From the IMG/VR virus record IMGVR_UViG_3300043446_003894, positions 1 to 52,574 of that record: a stretch of DNA of 52,574 nt; one strand, 5' to 3'. The notes under the pieces were generated by a model. The model saw only the letters and a program-made list of their open reading frames with translations, was not told where the DNA came from and ran no database searches. The position numbers were made by a program, and so were the translations under genes. Of the stretch, positions 23,608-29,958 are shown one piece after another (the stretch's first letter is position 1; each line of letters begins with the position of its first letter). The stretch is from a virus.

Positions 23608-23841
23608 TTATTCTGCTGCTTCAATCGTGTTGCCAGATTCTTTTGGCTCCCAGATCGACACAATGATGCGGTCTCGAGGAGCGCTGTACACGGTGATCTC
23701 CTGATCCAGCACGATGTGGTGCTTGTAGGACAGATTCATTGTGTGTGCGCGGGCGTACTCCACCGTGCCGGTGTATTGCTGACCGTGGTACACACCTTTA
23801 ACGCGGTCGCCGATGTTGAAAGGTTTTTGTGCTTGGTTCAT
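23608..23841 (-). CDS. SH3-like small protein, first gene of an early unit
   Basis: This 77-aa protein (KPFNIGDRVKGVYHGQQYTG at residues 6-25) has the G-D-x-V-K-G / G-x-V pattern of small SH3-like beta barrels. It is the first gene after a strong promoter (23890-23917), with a 48-base leader containing a small hairpin and the AGCGAAAGGA element. It may bind protein or nucleic acid; the fold assignment is by pattern only. Confidence 0.75.
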   Translation of the reverse strand: MNQAQKPFNIGDRVKGVYHGQQYTGTVEYARAHTMNLSYKHHIVLDQEITVYSAPRDRIIVSIWEPKESGNTIEAAE

Positions 23842-23848
23842 TTCGCTT

Positions 23849-23858
23849 TCCTTTCGCT
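23849..23858 (-). promoter_or_regulatory. AGCGAAAGGA extended ribosome-binding leader
   Basis: One of five exact copies of AGCGAAAGGA. The others are at 23590-23599, 25107-25116, 25674-25683 and 27725-27734, each ending 7-8 bases before an ATG. The Shine-Dalgarno core is GAAAGGA; the upstream AGC is conserved beyond what ribosome binding needs. Confidence 0.7.
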
Positions 23859-23889
23859 GTCCTGCTGCTTGATTGCAGCCAGTGGTGTA

Positions 23890-23917
23890 ACTTTACCTGA
23901 TCCAATACCGCCGTCAA
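23890..23917 (-). promoter_or_regulatory. Sigma-70 promoter, early unit A
   Basis: Leftward TTGACG (23912-23917), 16-bp spacer, TAAAGT (23890-23895). It sits 48 bp before ATG 23841. Sequence around it is nearly the same as at 25716-25743. A 16-bp palindrome lies 28 bp upstream of the -35. Confidence 0.8.
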
Positions 23918-23945
23918 CACCCCCCAAGAAACTATTTTTAAAAAA

Positions 23946-23961
23946 CTTGATCTAGATCAAG
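23946..23961. promoter_or_regulatory. FNR/Anr-like box upstream of promoter A
   Basis: CTTGATCTAGATCAAG is a perfect palindrome and contains TTGAT-N4-ATCAA, the consensus of the FNR/Anr/Dnr family. Its centre is near -70 from the expected start site, a usual class I activator position. On the minus strand it is followed by TTTTTT, so a weak terminator for the preceding gene is the alternative. Confidence 0.6.
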
Positions 23962-23962
23962 A

Positions 23963-23975
23963 AACCGATTCGGTT
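23963..23975. repeat. 13-bp inverted repeat AACCGATTCGGTT, copy 3
   Basis: Intergenic copy directly next to the FNR-like box, 8 bases past the stop of the 77-aa gene at 23984. Its place upstream of promoter A suggests a regulatory site. Confidence 0.7.
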
Positions 23976-23983
23976 GCGGTTGG

Positions 23984-24217
23984 CTACCGGTCGTCCTCGA
24001 TTCGCATGTCAATGAGTTCGTCCAGCCCGGGAGGGGTGGTGTCTCCCTGCAGCACGCCGGACAGCCGGGCCTGCCCGGGTACGCTGAAATCGTACTCAAA
24101 ATGCGTCTCGGCCCAGCCGGCGTACTCGAGCAACTCCCGGTCCAGCACGATGATCGCCTTCAGCCAGCGGTATCTGGCGGCGTCCAGCGCGTCGTTGATT
24201 TCCTGCTCTGTCTGCAT
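23984..24217 (-). CDS. Small acidic accessory protein
   Basis: This 77-aa protein starts MQTEQEINDALDAARYRWLK and holds LDRELLEYAGWAETHFEYDF, then a C-terminal DELIDMRIEDDR segment. The DAARYRWLK opening is common in small phage proteins of unknown role. GGGGAGGGG just before ATG 24217 is a strong ribosome site. The gene lies directly after a terminator, so it needs read-through or a promoter I cannot identify. Function unknown. Confidence 0.75.
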   Translation of the reverse strand: MQTEQEINDALDAARYRWLKAIIVLDRELLEYAGWAETHFEYDFSVPGQARLSGVLQGDTTPPGLDELIDMRIEDDR

Positions 24218-24229
24218 GATCCCCTCCCC

Positions 24230-24253
24230 AAAAAACAGGGGGCTTTCGCCCCC
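24230..24253 (-). terminator. Strong leftward rho-independent terminator
   Basis: Minus strand GGGGGC-GAAA-GCCCCC (24238-24253) with a GNRA tetraloop is followed by TGTTTTTT. It lies 7 bases past the DUF932 gene stop and ends early unit B. Confidence 0.9.
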
Positions 24254-24259
24254 TCCGAA

Positions 24260-25099
24260 CTAGGCCGCCGCCAATGTCCCGCACTTCAGCGCGGCCATGC
24301 TGTCAGCCAACGACCACAGCGCGCGATTCAGGCGGACGTTTTCGTTGACGCCGGCAACGGCTCGAGTGCGCATCCGACGCCCGCGGGCTGTCCGCCCACC
24401 GAGCCCGCCCTTGATCAGGTTCTCCTGCACCCGATTAAACGTCGTCCAGAGGTCCGAGGCGACGTCAACATGCCGCTGGGCCGTCAGCAGGCTATCGGCG
24501 TCCACAGGGGCCTTCCCGTCGTCCCAGCGCAGTTTTACCGCGGCGTTGGCAAACGCGTGCTGCTCACTCGGCAGCAGGGCCACGCTCTTGTACGCGTGGA
24601 TGCGCTCCACAACGCGCTTGGTGTCGTCCAGCACCCGGAACGAACCCTCAATCACGTCGTCCACCACGTTCCCGCTGTGACGCACGCGGACGTCCTCAAT
24701 TACGTCGCCGGCGATCAGCCCGTTCGAGCACACGAAACGGAACACCCCGGCGAGCAACTGATAGCTGCTGCTACCGTCGTGGCTGTTCAGCAACACAATT
24801 TCAGGAACCTCGCCCTCGGCCGCGATGCTGCTGGCGTGACGCAGCCGGACCATGTGCTTTGTGTGCTCACGCTTGGACACATCACGCACACGGGTCTGAC
24901 GCACCTCGAACGGCTGGAAGCCCTCGGAGCGCAGGCCGTCAATCACCTGCACGGTAGGGATGAACGTGTAACGATCACCGCGGGATTCATGCGCGTTCTC
25001 GGCGAGCACGCTCGGTGCATACGCGGCGATCTGCTCATTCGAGAGCGGCTCCTTGCTGCGGTATGCGGACTGGTTTGATGATTGGCTGTAACGGTACAT
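24260..25099 (-). CDS. DUF932 family protein
   Basis: This 279-aa protein matches the DUF932 family of phage and plasmid proteins. Seen features are the start RSKEPLSNEQIAAYAPSVLA, FIPTVQVIDGLRSEGFQPFE, HTKHMVRLRH, EIVLLNSHDGSSSYQLLAGV, FRFVCSNGLIAGD and the C-terminal LTAQRHVDVASDLWTTFNRV then QENLIKGG. The biochemical role of the family is unknown; links to plasmid or phage DNA maintenance have been proposed from context. ATG 25099 follows an AGCGAAAGGA leader. It is the last gene before a strong terminator in the unit starting at promoter B. Confidence 0.85.
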   Translation of the reverse strand: MYRYSQSSNQSAYRSKEPLSNEQIAAYAPSVLAENAHESRGDRYTFIPTVQVIDGLRSEGFQPFEVRQTRVRDVSKREHTKHMVRLRHASSIAAEGEVPEIVLLNSHDGSSSYQLLAGVFRFVCSNGLIAGDVIEDVRVRHSGNVVDDVIEGSFRVLDDTKRVVERIHAYKSVALLPSEQHAFANAAVKLRWDDGKAPVDADSLLTAQRHVDVASDLWTTFNRVQENLIKGGLGGRTARGRRMRTRAVAGVNENVRLNRALWSLADSMAALKCGTLAAA

Positions 25100-25126
25100 G
25101 GAAATTTCCTTTCGCTTTTGAATGTG

Positions 25127-25139
25127 GGCCGAAGCCCCC
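25127..25139 (-). other. Small UUCG hairpin before the DUF932 gene
   Basis: Minus strand GGGC-TTCG-GCCC forms a short stem with the very stable UUCG tetraloop, between the 70-aa gene and the DUF932 leader. No T-tract follows. It may protect mRNA ends or mark a processing point. Confidence 0.4.
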
Positions 25140-25145
25140 GGTTGA

Positions 25146-25358
25146 TTACTTGACTTGGTACTTACCGAGAAACGCAGATCCCTCCACTTGCGGGACGAAA
25201 TACTTGATCTCGTAGTCTGCGTTGATGTCTACCGGCACATACCAGAGTCCGTACTCAAACCCCTGCTTGTCCATGAACTTGATCAGGCGTTTGATGTCGC
25301 TGTCAATGTGCCACTCTGCGGCAGAGGTGGCGAAGAAGTGAAAGACTTGCTTGCTCAT
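25146..25358 (-). CDS. Small accessory protein
   Basis: ATG 25358 gives 70 aa; the longer frame to 25541 is antisense-like and overlaps the neighbour. The protein starts MSKQVFHFFATSAAEWHIDS, then IKRLIKFMDKQGFEYGLWYV and a beta C-terminus with YEIKYFVPQVEG. AGGAGGTCACT precedes the start. It sits between the 97-aa gene and DUF932 in one unit. Function unknown. Confidence 0.75.
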   Translation of the reverse strand: MSKQVFHFFATSAAEWHIDSDIKRLIKFMDKQGFEYGLWYVPVDINADYEIKYFVPQVEGSAFLGKYQVK

Positions 25359-25371
25359 AGTGACCTCCTGA

Positions 25372-25665
25372 TTAACGGCTGGTAACTTTGACCGAGAACA
25401 CGGCGGTGGTCTTGGTGTACTGCGCAACTTGCTCGGCAGACACGCCAAGGTCGGCGCACAGTTTCTTGTAATCGACGACGCTGCGGTTGGTCTCGATGTA
25501 GGTCGCCTTGTACAGGTTACCTTCGACGACCTTGTCGCCACCGGCGCTGGCCGCGTCCTTGATGCCGTCCTTGATGGCGTCGGCTTGTTTGGTCAACTCG
25601 GCGATTTGCGCCAAGAGGTTACCCAGTACATCGACTTGGGTCAGGGTGATGTCGTTTGCTTGCAT
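25372..25665 (-). CDS. Helical accessory protein, first gene of early unit B
   Basis: ATG 25665 gives 97 aa. A coiled-coil N-terminus (VLGNLLAQIAELTKQADAIK) is followed by a small beta/alpha part (YKATYIETNRSVVDYKKLCA, then VAQYTKTTAVFSVKVTSR). The pattern resembles small phage proteins that bind nucleases or DNA, such as Gam-like or Gp157-like groups, but I cannot assign it. It is the first gene after promoter B, with a hairpin and an AGCGAAAGGA leader. Confidence 0.75.
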   Translation of the reverse strand: MQANDITLTQVDVLGNLLAQIAELTKQADAIKDGIKDAASAGGDKVVEGNLYKATYIETNRSVVDYKKLCADLGVSAEQVAQYTKTTAVFSVKVTSR

Positions 25666-25715
25666 GGTCGCTGTCCTTTCGCTATCCCGGCCGCTTGATT
25701 GCTGCCGGTGATGTA

Positions 25716-25743
25716 ACTTTACCTGAACCAAACGGGTTGTCAA
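25716..25743 (-). promoter_or_regulatory. Sigma-70 promoter, early unit B
   Basis: Leftward TTGACA (25738-25743), 16-bp spacer, TAAAGT (25716-25721). It is the stronger twin of promoter A and shares the GGTGTTGAC and TTCAGGTAAAGTTACA-like context. It drives 25665 leftward. Confidence 0.85.
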
Positions 25744-25762
25744 CACCCCCAGCAAACTAATT

Positions 25763-26068
25763 TTAGGATTCTTGATCTAGATCAAGTTTTCCGAGTTCCC
25801 GCCGGACGTCGGCCAGCAGGTCGTCCTCGTCGTAGCCCCAATGCCTCGCAAAACCCCTCGTCCCGAGCCCGTGGAGGCCCGTAGAGCCCCTGTGGTGCTC
25901 CGGGCATAGGGGTATAGCCATCCAGTGGCTGGAACGGTTTGAGAGGCCCTGTCCGGCCCGTTTGTGGTGGATCTCGGCCGGCGTCCCGGGGTAGCCCATC
26001 CGGCGGCAGACCGCGCACCCCAGATCGGCCACTTTGCTGAGGTATCGCTTTTCAGCCAGCGTCGCCAC
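25763..26068 (-). CDS. Ref-like HNH nuclease
   Basis: This 101-aa protein matches the HNH domain of the phage P1 Ref type (RecA-dependent nuclease) and related recombination nucleases. C18-x2-C21 (GCAVCRR), PAEIHHKRAGQG with H34-H35, and IPLCPEHHRG with C55, H58 and H59, then GLHGLGTRGFARHWG, are all in place. It likely nicks or cuts DNA during recombination. Its last codons (LDLDQES) lie on the FNR-like palindrome of promoter B, so coding and regulatory sequence overlap. ATG 26068 follows the 43-aa membrane gene by 3 bases. Confidence 0.85.
   Translation of the reverse strand: MATLAEKRYLSKVADLGCAVCRRMGYPGTPAEIHHKRAGQGLSNRSSHWMAIPLCPEHHRGSTGLHGLGTRGFARHWGYDEDDLLADVRRELGKLDLDQES
25771..25786. 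promoter_or_regulatory. FNR/Anr-like box upstream of promoter B
   Basis: A second exact copy of CTTGATCTAGATCAAG, 27 bp upstream of the -35 of promoter B, with centre near -70. It is inside the 3' end of the Ref-like gene, where it encodes LDLDQ. Confidence 0.6.
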
Positions 26069-26071
26069 AGA

Positions 26072-26203
26072 TCAACGCTTCGACCGATAGTTGTCCGGCA
26101 TGCAGGCGTGGTAGTACCAGCACAGCACAATCAGGACCATCCACCCCAGCGCGCCGCTCAGAGCAAAAAACCACAACGCAAACGTCAGCACGATGTCGGT
26201 CAC
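26072..26203 (-). CDS. 43-aa membrane protein with GTG start
   Basis: GTG 26203 overlaps the stop of the previous gene (GTGA). The protein MTDIVLTFALWFFALSGALG then WMVLIVLCWYYHACMPDNYR is one long or two short membrane helices with a basic cytoplasmic tail (SKR). It is too short for most ORF cut-offs. Its tight fit between two coupled genes supports it. Function unknown. Confidence 0.7.
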   Translation of the reverse strand: MTDIVLTFALWFFALSGALGWMVLIVLCWYYHACMPDNYRSKR

Positions 26204-26571
26204 TTGCCGCCCTTCCCTGCAATCAGCCAGTGCAAGTTTGAAATTGGCATCGTGTCAGTTTTCGATTTGACCACCTTGAGCGGCCGCACCTTTTCCTCCT
26301 CTTGCTCTGCCTGCAGCCGCTCCACCACTTTTTTGTTGACGCCCCAGACCATCGCGCGGTTGCGAAAATTTCCTGTCTCAACCGACCCGACGGACACCAA
26401 CAGATTCGCTTTGCTCAGTCTGGACAGGTAAGACGACAATGCCGCGCGGTTGGTGTTTTTAATGATCTCCAACAATTCTTTCACCGTTGCTGATCCACCC
26501 AACTGCTCGATTGATGCCAACACCAGCTTTTCCTTCGGAGTCATTTTTCGCTCCAGTTCTTGCTTGTCCAT
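26200..26571 (-). CDS. Winged-helix DNA-binding-like protein
   Basis: ATG 26571 (AGGTG upstream) gives 123 aa; an in-frame GTG at 26604 overlapping the previous stop would add 11 residues. Residues about 10-75 form a winged-helix pattern: MTPKEKLVLASIEQLGG, SATVKELLEIIKNTNRAALS, SYLSRLSKANLLVSVGS, like MarR or replication-linked wHTH proteins. The C-terminus is charged. It may regulate early genes or act in replication. Assignment is by pattern; no family is certain. Confidence 0.7.
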   Translation of the reverse strand: MDKQELERKMTPKEKLVLASIEQLGGSATVKELLEIIKNTNRAALSSYLSRLSKANLLVSVGSVETGNFRNRAMVWGVNKKVVERLQAEQEEEKVRPLKVVKSKTDTMPISNLHWLIAGKGGK

Positions 26572-26600
26572 CACCTGTCTTTTTTTCCAACCGAGCGCTG

Positions 26601-26840
26601 TCACTTTTCGCTCAACTCATTCTCGCGATTGATCTTGAAAAAAAAGTCGTTGCGATACTCACTGGGCGGCCGCCACTTTTCTCCCGTCCTTTCGTTTACA
26701 ACGACTTTGCGAAAGGTCGTCATTACATCTGCGCCATGAGTCCATATCTTTCCCCACGGGGAGTGAAACTCGTCATCAGGAAGACGATGCGGAACCATCT
26801 CTGAAACTACCGTAAGTCGCTGCACTTTTTTGACGTCCAT
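26601..26840 (-). CDS. Small accessory protein
   Basis: This 79-aa protein (MDVKKVQRLTVVSEMVPHRL...) contains FHSPWGKIWTHGADVMTTFR and KWRPPSEYRNDFFFKINREN. It has no cysteines or membrane segment. ATG 26840 has AAAGGAGAACACC upstream, a strong ribosome site. Function unknown. Confidence 0.72.
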   Translation of the reverse strand: MDVKKVQRLTVVSEMVPHRLPDDEFHSPWGKIWTHGADVMTTFRKVVVNERTGEKWRPPSEYRNDFFFKINRENELSEK

Positions 26841-26852
26841 GGTGTTCTCCTT

Positions 26853-27185
26853 TTAGATTGTTGCCTTACCTTCTGCCCTTGCGTTTGCCTGCTCAGTGCG
26901 CCAGATCTCAACGCGGGCCTGAGCCCCAATCAAGTCCCAGCGAAGTTTTTCTTCTACCTCAATTGCGTCTTTCAGCCCTTGCAACAATTGCACGTACTCC
27001 TGATGCGCATACGCCTCACGCTCTTGCGCTCCAATCGCGTTTTCCATGCTGCGCTTCATCAGCATTGCCTTGAGAGACTTTCGATACTCCTCGAGATAGA
27101 CTCGCTCTGCTTTCGCTTGCGCAAACTTTTTTCCATTCAACAGAATGTAATCAACTGCATCATGCGGATTTCTGTTTTCACTCAT
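26853..27185 (-). CDS. Conserved helical phage protein
   Basis: ATG 27185 (MSENRNPHDAVDYILLNGKK) gives 110 aa. Nearly the whole protein is helical: EYRKSLKAMLMKRSMENAIG, AQEREAYAHQEYVQLLQGLK, and a final LIGAQARVEIWRTEQANARA. Proteins with the same series of motifs occur in many phages of Proteobacteria near replication or recombination genes; their function is unknown to me. It overlaps the 179-aa gene by 8 bases. A structural coiled-coil partner of nucleases is possible. Confidence 0.8.
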   Translation of the reverse strand: MSENRNPHDAVDYILLNGKKFAQAKAERVYLEEYRKSLKAMLMKRSMENAIGAQEREAYAHQEYVQLLQGLKDAIEVEEKLRWDLIGAQARVEIWRTEQANARAEGKATI

Positions 27186-27717
27186 GGCCATGCTCCACCA
27201 CAACAAGTTGTGCCATGTTGAAATTCTCGGACATCACTGCGCCGTAGTCAAAATGCTTGCCAAAACAGTCCTTGAAACTGACGTGCTCTTCACTGAAGCC
27301 TTCAACTTGATTGTTGTAGATGTACACTTTTTTGGGAATTGTGAATTCACCAGCAATGAACTTGCGACCCTTGTCGGTGACCCTCCACAATCCATCTCGC
27401 TTGCGCGCTGGATCTTCCGATCGTTGTGCCTGCTCAATCAAGCCCCAACGATGCATGGTGGTGAAAGACTTCCCGCGCAGCATCCACCGCGGCGCGTGCA
27501 GCGGGGTACTGACCCAGCCCCACTCATCTGTCGGAGCCCTCGACATCCAGAGCAAGCCCAACGCCATGATTTCAGTCATCGGGAATGGGCTGATCTTTCC
27601 CCACTTGTCACAACACGGACAATACCCGCCATCGTTTTCAATGGTGGCACGCCAGTTAGAACGCATCCTCGACAACACTTGCGTTTCGTTTTCCCACAAC
27701 TCTTTTTGTTCGCCCAT
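27178..27717 (-). CDS. Zinc-binding, winged-helix-like accessory protein
   Basis: This 179-aa protein has GGYCPCCDKWGKISPFPMTE with a Cys-x-Cys-Cys group near residues 33-36, then a helical part (EIMALGLLWMSRA) and a winged-helix-like part ending in DGLWRVTDKGRKFIAGEFTI. The last motif is like the wing of many phage DNA-binding proteins. ATG 27717 follows an AGCGAAAGGA leader, 8 bases upstream. It probably binds DNA; the target is unknown. The leader suggests a new transcription or translation unit start. Confidence 0.72.
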   Translation of the reverse strand: MGEQKELWENETQVLSRMRSNWRATIENDGGYCPCCDKWGKISPFPMTEIMALGLLWMSRAPTDEWGWVSTPLHAPRWMLRGKSFTTMHRWGLIEQAQRSEDPARKRDGLWRVTDKGRKFIAGEFTIPKKVYIYNNQVEGFSEEHVSFKDCFGKHFDYGAVMSENFNMAQLVVVEHGHE

Positions 27718-27735
27718 GGTGCTTTCCTTTCGCTG

Positions 27736-28080
27736 TTATAACTCTTCTATCTTCACTTTTAACATTCCGGCAATGTCTGCCGCCCAGAAAATTCTCAGAT
27801 CTGCGATCTGCGAATCGTCTTCCCATACGCCTGCATGAGTCAGCGAATCCAGCGCTGCCTTCAGCAGGTTGTCTAAGTCACGCTTTCGATTGTCTGGCCG
27901 CCACGCTTCAATGCAAACTCGCAGCTTTCCTTCGTAATGCTTTGCCCCCTTCTGCATCCACACATGTTCGCCTACGCTTTTGCGATACGAGCGTCCTTCT
28001 GCGCTGATCAACATGCGGCCTTGAAAGGTCCTCCAGTATCGGTTCATGCTTGGCGGCCAAGGCAGAGTCAATTCAATCAT
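27736..28080 (-). CDS. rusA: RusA-type Holliday junction resolvase
   Basis: ATG 28080 gives 114 aa starting MIELTLPWPPSMNRYWRTFQ, the RusA hallmark. The catalytic motif is R67-D68-L69-D70-N71 with NLLKAALDSLTHAGVWEDDS, giving D88 or D89 as the third acidic residue, and QIADLRIFWA after it. It cuts four-way DNA junctions made by replication or recombination, needed before packaging. The longer frame to 28119 is rejected because it overlaps its neighbour. Length is normal for the family. Confidence 0.92.
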   Translation of the reverse strand: MIELTLPWPPSMNRYWRTFQGRMLISAEGRSYRKSVGEHVWMQKGAKHYEGKLRVCIEAWRPDNRKRDLDNLLKAALDSLTHAGVWEDDSQIADLRIFWAADIAGMLKVKIEEL

Positions 28081-28325
28081 CGCCAATCCCCGTATTCGCC
28101 GCGGTTGCCTTTGGCCCATTGATCGCGAACATCACGATCCAATTTCGAGTGCGGGTGCTTTTTGTTCCACCCATCAATGAACCGTTGCTTTTCATCAAAG
28201 TGACCGTTTAAAAATTTATGCGCAGCGTCCCTGTCTTTGGTGCGCAGCTTGATCACCCAGCGGACCAAACACTGATGACGAAAAAGATCTTCACCGCGCC
28301 CTTCTTCAATTCCCCTAAAACTCAA
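28077..28325 (-). CDS. Small phage protein near RusA (DUF7696-like)
   Basis: This 82-aa basic protein includes FRHQCLVRWVIKLRTKDRDA, AHKFLNGHFDEKQRFIDGWN and ends WAKGNRGEYGDWR. The R-x-x-C-x-V-R-x-V-I pattern resembles DUF7696, a family I recall from phages, role unknown. It overlaps both the helicase and RusA genes by 4 bases (ATGA), so it is coupled to replication genes. Confidence 0.7.
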   Translation of the reverse strand: MSFRGIEEGRGEDLFRHQCLVRWVIKLRTKDRDAAHKFLNGHFDEKQRFIDGWNKKHPHSKLDRDVRDQWAKGNRGEYGDWR

Positions 28326-29329
28326 AACCGCCCCGCGTTGTCAAACGACATGCTCAAGGCATCTGGGGCCTCAACGAACTGCTGACTCTCGCGGTGATAC
28401 CAAAGGTTGAACCAATCCTCCGCCTCGCCATTTCGCTGCTTCTCGCACATGAGCATTGCATCCGGATCATTCATCTCCACCGCAACGCCTGATTGCACCT
28501 TGTGTTCTTTTTTCTTGTTTCGCCACATGATCAGGACGTTGTCCACTTGGTCGGTGATTGCACCAGACCCCTTGACGTCGTTCTTGCTTGGCTGCTGCTC
28601 GTCATTGGGCAGCTTGCGAATGTGATGGATCAGATGCACATGGACACTATGGTCTCTGGCCAGCGCTGTCAACTCATCAACAAAATATTTTTGTGCGTTG
28701 TAGTCATCTTCTGCAGGCACGCATTTCATCAACGAATCAATGAACATGTGTTTCACACCTAGTTCGACCGCGCAGTAACGCGACACAGCAATCACTTGTT
28801 GCGCAGTCACTGTACCCTGTTGATCGTACAACCACATGTTGTGGCCAGCAAAATCCTGAAACCGTGCAAACAAATTTCCAAGATATTTTTCTTTGTCTAC
28901 AGCGTACATCGGATTTTCTATGTTCTCGCCGGCAAACTGTCTCAGCATGCGATACAGGGTACGCTTCGGTTTCATTTCAAACGATGCGACACAAATTTTT
29001 TGCTCTTGCTTGATCAGCCCCAGAGCAATCTGACCAGTGATCAGAGACTTGCCGCCGCCGTTCGAGCCAGCATACAGCGTGACCTCTCCCGGACGAAACT
29101 GAAAACTGCTTTGCGTCTTGGTCCAAGGCATCACCGCCTGCTCGACTTTTTGCGTCGATCCAATCTCCGCGCGCAACTCACCGAGCCAATCCTTGGCCGG
29201 GCGAACCTTTTGCGCTACGTCGTTTGCCTTGAGGTACTTGTCAAAATCCACTTCATTCGGTCGCAGCAATCGGACCTTGCGCGCCTCGTCGAGTTCTTTT
29301 GCTCGCTTCTCAATCTCAGATGTTTGCAT
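28322..29329 (-). CDS. DnaB-like replicative helicase
   Basis: This 335-aa RecA-fold helicase is the likely replicative helicase. Walker A is YAGSNGGGKS (residues 86-95), Walker B is HMFIDSL with D198, and the motif H3 region is VHVHLIHHIRKLP (229-241), followed by NDVKGSGAITDQVDNVLIMW, the DnaB/gp4 signature where the glutamine contacts DNA or ATP. The N-terminal primase-binding domain is short. It overlaps the primase zinc-domain gene by 14 bases. It would unwind the fork and pair with the 144-aa zinc protein. Confidence 0.88.
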   Translation of the reverse strand: MQTSEIEKRAKELDEARKVRLLRPNEVDFDKYLKANDVAQKVRPAKDWLGELRAEIGSTQKVEQAVMPWTKTQSSFQFRPGEVTLYAGSNGGGKSLITGQIALGLIKQEQKICVASFEMKPKRTLYRMLRQFAGENIENPMYAVDKEKYLGNLFARFQDFAGHNMWLYDQQGTVTAQQVIAVSRYCAVELGVKHMFIDSLMKCVPAEDDYNAQKYFVDELTALARDHSVHVHLIHHIRKLPNDEQQPSKNDVKGSGAITDQVDNVLIMWRNKKKEHKVQSGVAVEMNDPDAMLMCEKQRNGEAEDWFNLWYHRESQQFVEAPDALSMSFDNAGRF

Positions 29330-29750
29330 ATTGCATCACCTCCTCAATTCGCTGTTGTGCCAATTTTGCCCGCTGTCTGTCTTCTTCTTTGATCGTCTTG
29401 CCTTCGCTGATGTCGTAAGCCAAAACCGACAACACCAAAGCCTCGAATGACAACACTCTCAACAAGTCGCTTGCGTAAAACGACCGCTCCAGTTTTGGCT
29501 TGCCTTCAACCGGATACTCTTTCCTCTTGCTGTCTGGCGGAAACAAGTCAGTCATGTCCAACCCGACTGCTTGAACAACAGACAGCGTATCGCAACCGCC
29601 GAAACAATGCACCAACAGACGACCGTCATCCAATTCGCGAACCGCTAGAGACGGCGATCGATCGTTGTGTGCTGGGCAACAGGCCGTCCACGATCCATTT
29701 TTGCCTTTTACTTTTTGCAATCGCGACAAAAATTTTTCTGTTTGCGTCAT
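29316..29750 (-). CDS. Primase zinc-binding domain protein without catalytic core
   Basis: ATG 29750 gives 144 aa. The zinc domain is clear: WTACCPAHNDRSPSLAV with C25-x2-H28, then LLVHCFGGCDTLSVVQAVGL with C49 and C53, the CHC2-like primase pattern, and the DMTDLFP ending seen in phage primases. No TOPRIM domain follows; the rest is a helical tail ending EEVMQYANI. It may be a split primase whose catalytic part lies elsewhere, or a template-recognition helper for host DnaG. It overlaps the helicase gene, supporting a joint role. Confidence 0.85.
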   Translation of the reverse strand: MTQTEKFLSRLQKVKGKNGSWTACCPAHNDRSPSLAVRELDDGRLLVHCFGGCDTLSVVQAVGLDMTDLFPPDSKRKEYPVEGKPKLERSFYASDLLRVLSFEALVLSVLAYDISEGKTIKEEDRQRAKLAQQRIEEVMQYANI

Positions 29751-29782
29751 TCGCTGGACTCCGCGTTGTTGCTCTCCCTCAT
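29747..29782 (-). CDS. 11-codon coupling ORF before the primase gene
   Basis: ATG 29782 overlaps the stop of the 59-aa membrane gene, and its TGA overlaps the primase ATG (AATGA). It encodes MRESNNAESSE. Its precise bridging overlaps suggest it serves translational coupling rather than making a functional peptide. Confidence 0.35.
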   Translation of the reverse strand: MRESNNAESSE

Positions 29783-29958
29783 CGCAGCACCTGCGCAATC
29801 CACACCACCACACCGATGATTGCTACACCGAAACCGAGCATCATCACGCCAGCGCAAACATCTTCAAACCAGCGATGCTTTTCGCCAAACGAATCACTGA
29901 GCAGGACGAACAACGCCACCGAAAATGCCACCATGAAAATTCCGGCACTGAAAATCAT
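29779..29958 (-). CDS. 59-aa two-helix membrane protein
   Basis: ATG 29958 overlaps the DUF1376 stop (ATGA). The protein has two membrane helices: IFSAGIFMVAFSVALFVLLS, a polar loop SDSFGEKHRWFED, and VMMLGFGVAIIGVVVWIAQV. It lies between two replication genes. It may anchor replication proteins to the membrane or act on the host envelope. No family known. Confidence 0.72.
   Translation of the reverse strand: MIFSAGIFMVAFSVALFVLLSDSFGEKHRWFEDVCAGVMMLGFGVAIIGVVVWIAQVLR

Noticed and set aside
24101-25078. A 325-codon plus-strand frame opposite the DUF932 gene
   Set aside because: It is the complement of a recognised family gene, has no ribosome site and ends without any link to other plus-strand genes.
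25146-25541. Long form of the 70-aa gene and similar N-terminal extensions (1443, 23663, 25755, 28119, 29813, 30935, 42040, 46776)
   Set aside because: The extra residues overlap well-supported upstream genes and have unlike composition; internal ATGs with ribosome sites or ATGA overlaps fit better.
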